From Sepiola atlantica (taxonomy: Eukaryota; Mollusca; Cephalopoda; Sepiida; Sepiolidae): a DNA stretch of 64,000 bases. The DNA lies in NCBI GenBank assembly GCA_963556195.1, contig OY744525.1:52468148-52532147 (forward strand). The letters are read 5' to 3'. Shown one piece after another: positions 1-9,287 of the stretch (the first letter of the stretch is position 1; the number at the start of each line of letters is the position of its first letter). The notes under the pieces are model-generated. The model saw only the letters and a list, made by a program, of their open reading frames with translations, made no database searches and was not told where the DNA came from. A program made the translations under genes and the position numbers.

Positions 1-146
1 TTACATAAAAATTACAAAAAAAAGTGCAAGTTTTATTTACTCAAATGTGATGAATTAATTTTTTCTTCAAATTATTGATCAATTTGTGCAAAAAAAAGAA
101 AAAAGCTGAGGTATTAGATTTCCTTGAAAAATTTTTTTGACAAATC

Positions 147-187
<41 letters not shown>

Positions 188-969
188 GAAATTTATTTAT
201 AAAATTTCTTACTTTTTTTAATTAGTGATTATTTCAATAATTTCCAAAATTTATATTTCAATGCTAATTTGACAGAAATAAATAATTATGTAAGAAAATA
301 AACCATATAAACTCACTTCATCAGTATATTAAAACTTATCAAAATTCAGGATATATTATATGAAGCATATGGATGTACCAGAAATTATTACAACATTCCT
401 TTAGTCAAAAAAAAAAAAAGAAGAAAAAAAAAGCAGCAGATTTTCTTACCAAAAATAGTCACAAAAGAAATCAATTACCATTGCATTTTCAAAAATAAAA
501 GTGCCGGCTATATTTCTATCATTAAACGGGATTAAAAAAAAAAAGAAAAGGAGCTCAACTTTTGGTGGAACCAAAAAATCAGAAAAAGGACCGAAAATAG
601 CCACCCTTTTGTTTTTGTTTTTGAAAAACATTTTTTTTTTTTTAAGTTATTTTCCAACAGTGAAATAATTTTAGTTTTTACTTTTTACTTGTTTGCACAT
701 CATTCAAATTAAGGTAGACAACTCCTATTATATTCTTCAATCTAAAATATGAGTTATACCCCTTGCTGATTTTTATTTTTTATTTTTAAGTAATTATTTT
801 AAAATCTTTTATTTAAGTAGTCGTCTGGGCCAGACTAAGTAATATTTTAAATAAATCGTAGTGAAGTACATTATTATATTGCTAATAACATGGTATAACA
901 ATAATAAATGAAAATGGGCTAGTTTTGAAGCAAAGTTTGATTTGTCAGCTTAAATGCTATTTTGGTCTA

Positions 970-1017
<48 letters not shown>

Positions 1018-1119
1018 CATATAAGGTTAATACAACAAAATATATAAGATGCAACTAATATCTTTAATTAGTAAACATCCGGATAAAAATGAAGCTCAAT
1101 ATACTGGATAGAGCATTAA
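1..1119. other. AT-rich non-coding stretch with (TA)n runs
   Basis: No gene or recognised transposon is seen here. The stretch is strongly AT-rich, with long poly-A/T runs and two (TA)n microsatellites near 155-180 and 974-1016. The only open frames are short and lysine/phenylalanine-rich, as expected from A/T runs. Confidence 0.7.
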
Positions 1120-1393
1120 TAGCATTAGATAAAGTGAAAGAATAAAATAAGGTGCGAATCAAATTTTATTACAATTCAAAGTTCAAGCAATGTAATTGAA
1201 AGTTCTTATCTCATGAGTTTTCAAAGAAAATCTTCTCCTCAGAGGACCATTACCGCAATGACATTACTGCAGGTAATAAAATTAAACTTTGAAAACTCAT
1301 GAGTTAAGGACTTTCAATTACTTTGCTTGAACTTTGAATTGTAATAAAATTTGCTTCGCACCTTATTTTATTCTTTCACTTTATCTAATGCTA
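1120..1393. mobile_element. Foldback MITE with ~107-bp arms and TA flanks
   Basis: Two arms, about 1120-1226 and 1287-1393, are near-perfect reverse complements separated by a ~60-base loop. Both ends read inward as TAGCATTAGATAAAGTGAAAG. A TA at each edge fits the TA target duplication of Tc1/mariner-type elements. No coding capacity is present, so this is a non-autonomous hairpin element. The right end abuts a (TA)n microsatellite at 1392-1418, so the exact edge is uncertain. Assignment to a superfamily is inference from the TA flanks only. Confidence 0.8.
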
Positions 1394-2040
1394 TATATAT
1401 ATATATATATATATATATGAGTAGATATTTAAGGATCTTCTTTACTTCTCAAACCTTGAATAAGTAAAGTAGTGAAGAATCAAAGAATAAAATTCTTCTC
1501 CCCAATGGATCGCTTAACTATGTTATTATTTCGTTTTCTTGTGTTCTTTGCTTGATTTTGCCGGATTCCAGGGCCAGAATTGGTTTGGTTTGATGAAGTA
1601 TCCAACTTTGTATTGTTGTGATAGCATAACTAGAAAAAGGTGCGCCATTACCTTCTTCATATGACCCAGTATGTAGCCATGCCGATGGCACCCTATTTGG
1701 GCTTTGAGAACTGTTATTTTTATTTTGGTCAGGGTTTACTTGTAGTAAGGAAAAACATCCTCATGTCAGGTTGTTCTGACACACCCGTGCACGGAGAGAG
1801 ACTGACGACAGCCGAAGTTGGTGTCTAGTGGGCATTCAAACTTTATCCTCATCAATGTTTCAGTTTTCGTATCAAACTAAATTTGCTAAGAATTTATATT
1901 TAAAAAAACTTTTTTCTTAAAGTTGGTTGATTAGCTGTCAGGTTTTACGACATGTCAACTGTAATTGGGTCATTTTATGCCGAAACGGTTTTGATTATAA
2001 TTGGTTTGTAGATTAATTTTGTAAATAAATAGTCTGTAAA
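1394..2040. other. Non-coding, nothing recognised
   Basis: A (TA)n run lies at 1392-1418. A 62-codon frame at 1640-1828 has no recognisable domain and sits in non-genic context, so it is not called as a gene. Sequence around 1640-1830 is more GC-rich than its surroundings and may be an unclassified repeat fragment. Confidence 0.5.
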
Positions 2041-2049
2041 CGATAACTG

Positions 2050-2394
2050 TAACCCATAGGTGGGGCCCTGATAGGTACTACCACTCCGGGTGTGAGTGGA
2101 CCTGAGAGTAGTTGTAACTAAGGTGTAACTCCACACTTCTCAAAGCTATTAAATTGGGGGCTCACTACTGGATGTAGTTTTTGTGTCATACCCAGGGTGG
2201 TTGAGGGGGGAAGGAAGCTTGAGTAGTTGATAACCTTGGGTAATAGATTAAGCAAAAAAGAGAAAAGTAGAAAGGACTGGGGAAGATGGATTTAGTGGTG
2301 GTTGAGTGAGGTACAGGTGAACACATTGTCGGAGACCGGTTAGTGTTGTGTCCGGGAGAAATTCTATCTTAGCCGTAGATAGGACCCTGATAGA

Positions 2395-2426
<32 letters not shown>

Positions 2427-2535
2427 CGAGTCAGAACAGCCATAGGAGTAATAGGAACTAAAGGGTAGCTCTAGACTCCTCAAAGCTCTCAAATTGGGGT
2501 CTCACCACTTGATGCACTTTAAAGTTATATCCAGG
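2050..2535 (+). repeat. Two-unit dispersed repeat (copy 1)
   Basis: Two diverged units, about 2055-2180 and 2388-2515, share in order a GGGCCCTGATAGGTACTAC-like block, an AAGGTGTAACTCCACACT-like block, a TCAAAGCT block, AAATTGGGGGCTCACTACT and TGATG. A ~200-base spacer contains GGGAAGATGGATTTAG. The second unit carries a (CTA)n expansion at about 2396-2424. The same order of blocks recurs on the minus strand at 19420-19820, including the spacer, so this is a dispersed repeat and not only a local duplication. No coding capacity or class could be assigned. Confidence 0.65.
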
Positions 2536-3392
2536 ACCCCTTTTTTTTTTTAAAGTTATTTAAATCAGGTGGCTTTTAATAATAAAAAAAAGAATTAGAA
2601 ACTTCTAGAATGATAAATCAAAAACTGTAGACCCAAGTTTGAAATATTTTTTGAAAGGTCACAGGAGTTATGCTTTGCTTGCTAAAAATTTTTTTTAAAA
2701 ATACCCCCTCCCCTCCTCAAGAATGTTGAGGCAGTTAAAAGTAGATTTTTATTTATTTATTTTTATTTTTTTATTTTTTTTGTGGGGAAGGGTTGAATAA
2801 ACTTATTTATGATCCCCACCCTAAGACCCTGGAGATTGTTCTCCTACATTATATCACATTAGTTGGTTTCAGTTATAAGGTAAATGCTCCCCTAGAGAGC
2901 CAGTATGTCTTAAATATCATAGCATTCTTTCCTCTCTTGAGGGATTAGGTTGTAACATAGTGGGCGGGGGGGGGGGGGCATCTCTTATTTCAACTCTGTC
3001 CTATCAATTTATACATTAGTTTGAAGAATTTGGGCGTATGTTTTTTTGGGGGAGGTGGGGAGACTAACTTAATGCATTGGATAAACGTTTCTTTCAAAAC
3101 AAATTGTCTGTGTGTTGTATAAGGATTGGAATTAATATAGTCAATGTCTTTTAAGTTTTAACAAGTTATTCGATACGGAAAGTTATTACAATGTTAGAAA
3201 TTCCTAAGAGTGTTTCTTTTTTATGCCATTGTCAATCTAAGGCAATTTCATGTTTGGGTGTTCAGTATCCTCCTCCACCCCTTTAAAAAAAAAAATGAGA
3301 TCGCCCGATTGTCAAAGATGCAAAAACGTAATTGAAAATATTTCACCTGGTGTTGCTGTTGTGTCGAATGTGAAACTTAAACTAAAATACAC
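2536..3392. other. Non-coding, poly-T/poly-G tracts
   Basis: No gene is seen. A T-rich stretch lies near 2750-2780 and a run of 13 G at 2966-2978. The rest is unique-looking AT-rich DNA. Confidence 0.6.
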
Positions 3393-3440
3393 CGTCTTCG
3401 CCGTCAGGCTAGGATAAAAAGTGTAGTATCTGTTCTGTCC
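3393..3440 (+). repeat. Degraded U2 snRNA-like SINE head
   Basis: The string GTGTAGTATCTGTTCT and the preceding GGCT-AGGAT match the 5' end of U2 snRNA (GGCTAAGATCAAGTGTAGTATCTGTTCT in the conserved RNA), with several changes upstream. No Sm site or U2 3' domain follows; instead a 13-G run starts at 3461. It therefore looks like a head-only scrap of the U2-headed SINE found 500 bases downstream. Confidence 0.65.
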
Positions 3441-3923
3441 AAAGATGGTGCAATAATATTGGGGGGGGGGGGGTTCTTCATTCGTGTCAGACGTCCATAG
3501 AATGGAAATGTGTCAAAAACTCTTACATGGGTTTTGGAGATAGAGCCCCATAACCAGATATATTCTGAAACTACATTAACCAGAATAATTAGATAAGTAT
3601 GTTTCAGTTTGGACAAAGGTGGTTCGTGCCGGATTTCCATAGAATGGAATTCTTTTAAGCACAGCAGCAATATATAACAAATGAAAGATAAAAGTTTCCA
3701 CGGGTCCCGCTAGTAGATTATATTTGGTATCATTTTTATTTTGACAATATTATTCAGACGACAAATTGTTGCATTATTCACATGGTTATTCGACTGTTTC
3801 TCTCATTTCCATGTTTTGGCCATTTTATTCTCCAGTCTTCTTCAGGTGTTTTTTTTTTTTTTTTTGTAGTTAAGAATCTTCTGGAAATTTTGAATCAAAC
3901 TCTCTATTTAATCGGGGTGGATG
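3441..3923. other. Non-coding
   Basis: No gene is recognised. Features are a G13 run at 3461-3473 and a poly-T run near 3850-3865 just before the U2-headed SINE. An 88-codon minus-strand frame crosses the homopolymer and has no domain. Confidence 0.5.
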
Positions 3924-4285
3924 AGGGCTTCTTGGCCTTTTGGCTAAGATCAAAGTGTAGTATCTGTTCCGATGGATACTGCACCCCATAGACTGGTATT
4001 GTCTTGGCCTTCGGGCTTGATTTACGCCGGTCTATGGGTCTGTCCTGTGCAGTTCCACCCTCCCAGGCTTCGCCTCCCCTCTTTGGGGAGGAGTAAGTTT
4101 ATTGCTTACTGCCTGAGGCGCCCCTACCAGGGAATGCCGACGGGGCTGCCCAGGCAATTTTTAAACCCCACTTTCCCGACCCGACCTTGGGTCACATCTT
4201 ACTTGTGGGAGTAAGATAAAAACTGGCCTTGTGCCTAACTCCTGGAGAGGAGTAAATCAATACTCAAGTGGATTGAATAAAGGGT
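3924..4285 (+). repeat. U2 snRNA-headed SINE, most complete copy
   Basis: The first ~46 bases (3924-3969) align with the 5' end of U2 snRNA: CTTCTTGGCCTTTTGGCTAA, then GATCAAAGTGTAGTATCTG. After TTC the match stops and a SINE body begins: an inverted GTCTATGGG/CCCATAGAC pair, CCACCCTCCCAGGCTT, a GGGGAGGAGTAAGTTTATTG block, CTGAGGCGCCCCTACC, GGGAATGCCGACGGGGCTGC, and a tail with CCTTGGGTCACATCTTACTT. At least ten other body copies occur in this window. It cannot be a working U2 gene because the branch-site pairing region, the Sm site and the 3' stem-loops are absent. SINEs with snRNA-derived heads are a described class; whether this family is named I cannot tell. Confidence 0.85.
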
Positions 4286-4410
4286 TCAGTTGAAAACTCG
4301 CAAAAGGTTACCGATGACGGACAACAGGCACCTAAAGAAGGCTGGAGAGTACAACGGCCGAAACGTTATGAAAATGGCAGTAACTAAACTGGAACATGAA
4401 ATCTTTAAGA
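4286..4410 (+). repeat. CTGAAGAAGG/GAAACGTT repeat, half copy
   Basis: Around 4330-4375 the sequence carries CACCTAAAGAAGGCTGGAGA and then CGGCCGAAACGTTATGAAAA. This is the same layout as the right arms of the palindromic repeats at 41560-41900, 50370-50815 and 56797-57050. It directly follows the SINE tail, so it may be part of the 3' end of that SINE copy or an independent insertion. Low complexity does not explain it. Class unknown. Confidence 0.5.
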
Positions 4411-4774
4411 GTCATCCCTTAATTCTCACTACTTGGTCCCCAACAACTTCAAGATTTCTCCAAAGCAAAACTAATCCTTGAAATGCTGTGGATGAGATTA
4501 AGGGGAATCTTATGAAGGTGTTGATAATCCCAGAGGAAGAATTTTCAGATTTGAAAAATTAAATCAAATCAACGATATATTTGTTCGAGTGTCAGGATTT
4601 TGGCATTGTATAATTGTTTGAGGTTTGTCTGGAATGTCTACCTGCTATTTTGAGTAGCTTAAGACTTTGATCTAACTTAGTAATCAGAAAAGACTTGTTT
4701 GTGCTTGAACAGACACCCTCTTATGGGTTTTCACAGTCAGCAGTGTGAACCTAAAGCTTGTCTATTGTAATATA

Positions 4775-5180
4775 GTATCACTCAATAAGTCCCGTGCATA
4801 ACTAATAAAACAACTTTTAGGCAAAATTTGACTTTATTCATCAACATAGTCTCCTTCTGGGGTGGTACACTAATTCCAACACTTCTCTAAAAATGTTATG
4901 CCTTTTTTGTAGAATGATTTGTTTTGGGCCTCAAAATATGCTTCAGTTTCTGATATCACTTCTTCATTGGAGCTAAATCTTTTTCCCTGGAGCATTCTTT
5001 TGTGGTCTTCAAACAGTTGATAGTCACTGGAGCCTTTCTCAAGATAATTGATGAACAAGATACCTTGCACATTCCAAAATACAGAGACCAAAACCTTGCC
5101 TGCTGATATTTGCATCTTTGATCGCTTCGGACGGCTTTCACCTGCTGCTGTCCACTCAGATGATTGCCATTTGAAGGTTA
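4775..5180 (-). mobile_element. mariner relic with internal deletion
   Basis: On the minus strand from 5115, the translation begins with a stretch containing SAGKVLVSVFWNVQGILFIN and YLEKG, the mariner block around the first catalytic Asp (usually VFWD..GI..IDYL). Here both usual Asp positions read Asn. It then jumps straight to KRMLQGKRFSSNEEVISETE and AYFEA, which normally lies well downstream of the second catalytic Asp. The middle of the transposase, including the DD34D block, is missing. The frame stops at 4870; decayed remnants of the usual final GDYVDE follow in the antisense of CATCAACATAGTCTCCTTC. The copy cannot encode active transposase. Confidence 0.85.
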
Positions 5181-5589
5181 TTATTTTATAAAAAATTTCA
5201 ATTTTGAAAAGTTTAATAACATCAACAATATTTTTGACTTTTTCGTACTGAGTGTTTTGGACAATTTTTCTTTTTTGTTAAGATATTCTGCATGATAATT
5301 TTCGGAAACCTTTTCCCTTTTCAAGCCTTATGTATGTATATATATATATATATATATATATTATCCATTAAACATGAAATGGGTTTATAAAATAAAATAA
5401 GAGATGCCCAAAGAAGCATAATAAATGAACATCCAACCCCTTGATGAGGAGGGGGGAGGGGAGTAATGTCTACTAGTTTTTTTCTTACTTAAAAGCCATG
5501 AATCAACTGAAGCCTTTTTCATTTTCATATTGAATAATGTTTACTTGTAGCCATTTTTATTTGTCTTTTATCAAATTCATTAATGTTAA
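5181..5589. other. Non-coding with (TA)n
   Basis: AT-rich DNA with a (TA)n run near 5335-5361 and a short poly-G-rich patch near 5448-5462. Nothing coding is recognised. The end of the stretch becomes the polypyrimidine tract of the candidate exon's acceptor. Confidence 0.5.
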
Positions 5590-5688
5590 CCTTTTTCTTT
5601 CTTTTCCAGGTAAGTTATTGGAATAACCGTTTATTTTCATCCTTTGACTTCTACCAACATGGCTACAACTTTGGTTTGGAAGGTAAGT
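5590..5688 (+). CDS. Candidate 73-base exon with recursive-type acceptor
   Basis: A pyrimidine tract (5591-5607) ends in CAG at 5607-5609 and is followed at once by GTAAGT (5610-5615). A second perfect GTAAGT donor follows AAG at 5683. The 73 bases between (5610-5682) are open in frame 1, giving VSYWNNRLFSSFDFYQHGYN and then FGLE (24 codons plus one base, phase 1). Frame 2 instead has an ATG at 5659 giving MATTLVWK up to the donor, so a 5'UTR exon with a start codon is an alternative. The juxtaposed acceptor and donor is the consensus of a recursive splice site with an RS exon. Flanks are non-coding. The protein is not recognised, and the exon could be chance. Confidence 0.45.
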
Positions 5689-5704
5689 CTTCATCATAGA
5701 AATA

Positions 5705-6250
5705 ATTTCAGAAATGTTTCACTCCCCCTCTAATCCCCCCCCCCTCTAATTCTCTCACCTTCTGATTTTCCCTTAATCCCCTCTTATTCTCCCTTTAATA
5801 TTCCCATTCTCTCCCCTCTCTAATTCTCCCCTCAATAATTCTCCCTCTCTCCAATTCTCCCCATCCCCCCCAATTCTTGTCCTCTCTTGCTCTCCCCCTC
5901 CCGTTCTCTCTTGCTCCCGCCTTCTCGTTCTCGGTTCCCCACTTCTCATTCTACCTAGCTAGCCCCCCTCCTTCTCGTTCTACATCGCTAGCTCCCCCCC
6001 TCCTTCTCGTTTTACCTCGCTAGCTCCCCCCTCCTCGTTCTACCTCACTAGCCCCCCCCCCCTCCTTCTCGTTCTACCTCGCTAGCTCTCCCCTTCTCGT
6101 TCTACCTTGCTAGCTCCCCCTTCTTATTGTTCTTTTTCTGTAGCTTACCTCACTCATTCTTCACATCTAACTACTTCTCCTCCTCCTCCTCCTTCTGTTC
6201 CTCTTTCTTTCCCTCTCTGTCCAATCACTCATCCTTTTTCTCCTTCTAAT
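5705..6250. repeat. Pyrimidine-rich region with ~33-bp minisatellite
   Basis: The top strand is almost purely C and T for over 500 bases. Between about 5920 and 6125 a unit of roughly 33 bases containing CTTCTCGTTCTACCTCGCTA and GCTCCCC repeats about five times with slippage in the C run. Before and after are looser CTCCCC/TTCTC repeats. It begins just downstream of the candidate exon's donor, so it would be intronic if that exon is real. It could form triplex (H-DNA). Confidence 0.7.
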
Positions 6251-6855
6251 TTTTTAATCTATAAATTCTATTTTTACTTCCCCAAATCCTAATGCATAAA
6301 AGAATCCTTATAAAGTTTTCAAGATAAACCACTTATCTTTTTCAATTTTCACCTAATTAAAATTTTTTTCTCGATTTCGTCTTTTGTAAAAATGAAATTC
6401 TTCAACATTAATTCTGTATTTCCAATGAATTTTAAACTGTTCAGCAATCGATTCTCTGAGAATCAACCCAGATTCATTTCACATTACAAATAACAACGAA
6501 TGGTTTCTAATAGAGGTCAAGTGACAGCAAGTCTCCTTTATTCTACAGAAGTTTTCTATTCAAGCAGAAAAAATAATGACATTCTGACCGTTGCCCCTCT
6601 CTCTGTATTTGGGTTCATCGGCCACCTAGGACCAGAAGAAAGCCCTCAAGGTGTTGAGATGGCCTACTTGATATTCTTCAGCAGCCAAACTGATATCAAA
6701 ACGTTATATACTCAGTATTCCTTTAAGTTTTATCAGTTAGGGAGAGATACTGGATGCTGAGAAACTCACAACCGCCATCCTTCTTGCTTAGGCTTGCATC
6801 CTTCAGAGGTTGATTCAGTGTTTACATGAATACAAATTCTTCTTCTTCATCCAAT
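6251..6855. other. Non-coding, one unassigned 86-codon frame
   Basis: A plus-strand frame at 6500-6760 (86 codons) has mixed composition but no motif, signal peptide or splice support that I can recognise. It is followed by repeat debris. I do not call it a gene. The rest is AT-rich and featureless. Confidence 0.4.
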
Positions 6856-6859
6856 TTAT

Positions 6860-7105
6860 TTTTGAACAGGCCTTTGATTAGTCCTCTATAAGAGGGTGGA
6901 GCCTGCCTGTCAGTCTTGATCAAAGTCTTCCACTCCAGGTTTGGCGGTCGTGAAGATCTAAGTTTGTAATCCCCAGAGCTGTACGGTCACGTTTACACAA
7001 CTCATCCCAAGGAAGCTTCGGTCTTCCAGCCTGCCGACTTGATGTGATGGACATGTTTCTGACCCGGGAGATCCAGCTGGAGTTCGTTCGACATGGCCAA
7101 GCCAT
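6860..7105 (-). mobile_element. Non-LTR retrotransposon 3'-end fragment
   Basis: Minus-strand translation reads MAWPCRTNSSWISRVRNMSI, then SRQAGRPKLPWDELCKRDRT and ALGITNLDLHDRQTW. The GRPKL.W....KRD..ALGI....DR..W pattern is the conserved tail after the reverse transcriptase domain of many animal LINEs. Only this tail survives; no RT core is seen upstream on the minus strand, where a Merlin-like fragment begins instead. A 5'-truncated and decayed copy is the simplest reading. Confidence 0.75.
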
Positions 7106-7106
7106 C

Positions 7107-7370
7107 TCATCCTGCCCAGCTTAATTTAATCTTAATTCTTTTTAAACACACTGAAATTTTCTTGAATAGTTTTTGAAATGTTAGACCAATGGGATTTTTT
7201 GAAAATGTGAGCTGTAGTAAAAAAAAAAGTTTTATTACTAACTCACTGACATTGAGTATTTGTATAAAAAGATTATTTCCTTCATGTTCCTGCCTGCACA
7301 TACACTCACACAGATAGCTGTCCACCATTTCGTAATGCGCTCCACAGTGGCATTTATTCTGCATTTTCTA
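7107..7370 (-). mobile_element. Merlin (IS1016-type) transposase C-terminal fragment
   Basis: The minus-strand frame starts MQNKCHCGAHYEMVDSYLCE and continues CMCRQEHEGNNLFIQIL. It aligns with the fragment inside the Merlin element at 15257-15755 (CGTHRTLVDSYLCEFVWRQR then YRGTDLFVQII). The SYLCE(F).WR...G.DLF.QI signature is the C-terminal end of DDE_Tnp_IS1595/ISXO2-like transposases. No TIR like that of the second copy was found beside it, so this copy is truncated or from a different subfamily. Confidence 0.7.
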
Positions 7371-7698
7371 TGGCAAGAAATCAGGGTTTCATCGATCTCA
7401 ACATGGAGACCTGAACCCTAACTTAACCCAATGTATGTCTAGACAGGATTTAAAAAGAATTAGGTCAAGAAAGTGTGCATGCACTGGAGTTTTTTTTTTT
7501 CTTCTTCAAAACTCATTTTTCCATTAGTAGAGGGACTTTTCTACAAAAATCCTACCAATGAATGTTTTTAAGTCGTCCATGGAATTATTGATCCTGTGCA
7601 AAGATATTACGATATGATTAGACCGAGTTCTGTCATATTCTGCCTCTATTCAAGCCCCCGCCTCCCTCTTTTCTCTGTCTTCTTGCGTATGTGTCTTT
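7371..7698. other. Non-coding
   Basis: No gene or repeat is recognised; a poly-T run lies near 7488-7500. Confidence 0.5.
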
Positions 7699-7910
7699 TT
7701 AGAGCTTCAGCTCAGTTGCAGCAAGCCAGTCCAGAGTTTCATCGTCCATGTTAAGGCTCAGATCGTCATTTGGTGGCCGGTGTTTGGAGCAACTGGTGAT
7801 GACGTGTTCCATTGTCTGAAGGGGGTCCCCACATTCGCATTGGGCACCATCCGTGAGGCCCACTTCTTCATCGACTCGCCAAAGACTCCTGGTGTACTTC
7901 AAGGCTGTTT
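7699..7910 (-). mobile_element. Non-LTR retrotransposon C-terminal zinc-knuckle fragment
   Basis: The minus-strand translation contains WRVDEEVGLTDGAQCECGDP and LQTMEHVITSCSKH. The C.CG...QT..H....C arrangement is the cysteine/histidine motif found near the C terminus of many LINE polyproteins, after the RT domain. The frame ends with DETLDWLAATELKL and a stop, as do intact relatives. Upstream sequence is not RT-like, so only the last ~65 codons remain. Confidence 0.75.
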
Positions 7911-8244
7911 ACTAATAAATACCCCTCCACCACCAAAAAAATAAAATCTATTAACACTATAACAACAGTTGTGTAATTTTTAAGGAATTTGGAAGCATTT
8001 ATACTATCGAATGGAATATCATTTCTGACTTTAAAATTCCTAACAAATCCTTGTGTATTTGCAAATTCAAAGTTTGGGAAGATTTTTACATCCAATGATT
8101 TGATAAGTAGATTAAAACAATGTTGCCGTAACAACAATTAGTTCATTCATTTCGTGTGCATCAGCTGATTCTAGTGTTGGCATTTGTTTCCCCGATATCT
8201 TTCTAGTTAGAATTCTTTCTAGAAAGACATCAAGTACTTACGGG
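7911..8244. other. Non-coding
   Basis: AT-rich, no gene or family recognised. Confidence 0.45.
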
Positions 8245-8372
8245 AAGGACCACGTGAAGGTTGCCAACATCCCTAAGTTAAAGTGGTACTGTGGAACTGA
8301 CTAGATTCGAACTTGAAACACCCAGGTTATCAGTGTGTGTCATTATCCACTTAACCACCGTCACCTCCCAAC
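8245..8372 (-). repeat. tRNA-derived SINE, family A, minus-strand copy
   Basis: Read on the minus strand, it opens GGAGGTGACGGTGGTTAAGT (A-box-like), followed by a B-box-like AGTTCGAATC and the body GATGTTGGCAACCTTCACGT. The same order occurs on the plus strand at 15065-15248. Box B is close to the tRNA consensus GGTTCGANTCC. It is a tRNA-derived SINE head plus start of body, not a functional tRNA gene. Confidence 0.7.
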
Positions 8373-8504
8373 AATTAGTTGACCAAATGATACTGCAAAG
8401 ATTCAATTTAAATTTCTAAATCCAATTTTTTAACAAAAAAAAGTAATATTTAAAACAAAAATAAATGAAAAAAGGACAAAGCAAAAATTAAAATAAAGAC
8501 TCCG

Positions 8505-8542
8505 AGCAACACCGAGTAGGTACAGTTATTTAAAAAAAAAAA
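8505..8542 (+). repeat. Right-end motif of the ACCCGG-terminus repeat
   Basis: CCGAGCAACACCGAGTAGGT, then ACAGTTATT, matches the right ends at 24893-24920 and 56676-56706 (CAACACCGGGT...ACAGCTAGT). The rest of the element is not resolved here; preceding sequence is A-rich as in the other copies. Confidence 0.5.
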
Positions 8543-9054
8543 AAAAAAAATTTTTTTAAATAGATTCTAATAAAAAACTATTTGGTTGCATTACAGTACA
8601 GTCCATTCGTCGCCTTCCATTTTAATGGATTTACTAAATCCCTTTCCTCCTCATGTCCATAAACCCCTGCAGTTAAAAATAAACCTGTCTAATCCACCCC
8701 CACCCTACAAATTTACATCAACATTTTTATTGTGACGAAATAAAGATTCACTATCAAATCATTTTTAGTCGACAGTTTGTGCAGGAGTTGTTTTCTTGTT
8801 TGTTTTTTTAAAGTTATATATAAAAAATACAAGATACCAAAATATAACAATAATTCCATTTGCTAATATAGCTGACATTTTGCTCAATAAAACCTTCCTC
8901 AAGACAGGAGTGATAGTCCAAGAGAGTGAGGTCAATAAAGGGCCAAACCCGAGCTGAATGCTAACAATTGGTCATAAGTTCCCTTATCTATTGAGGAATA
9001 ACATTAAATATCGTAAAGTTTTCATCCTGTGCTTATTCAATATTGTTTCACTTC

Positions 9055-9262
9055 AGGCTTAGAGCTGATGACCTCAGAGGAAGATTAAATCTGGACAGTG
9101 TAGGGATATGTGTGCAGAAGAGGAGACTTCAATGGTATGGCCACGCTGAAAAAATGGATTAGAGTTTTTTAGTTATTAGATGTAGAACAGTTGAGGTAGA
9201 AGGGTCAGTTCGCCAAGGAAAACAGGGAAGATGGATTTGAGAGGAATAAAGACCTAGACAGA
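9055..9262 (+). mobile_element. Non-LTR retrotransposon 3'-end fragment
   Basis: From 9063 the plus strand encodes RADDLRGRLNLDSVGICVQK, then RRLQWYGHAEKMD, followed after a stop by CRTVEVEGSVRQGKQGRW. RRLQWYGH....D.......V.G...G..GR is the hallmark post-RT tail of animal LINEs. Internal stops and the absence of RT upstream show a decayed, 5'-truncated copy. Confidence 0.75.
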
Positions 9263-9287
9263 GATAAATTAGTTTGGAAGTCAATTT

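Noticed and set aside
3924..3969. Functional U2 snRNA gene
   Set aside because: Only the first ~46 bases match; the branch-point pairing region, Sm site and 3' stem-loops are missing and a SINE body follows.
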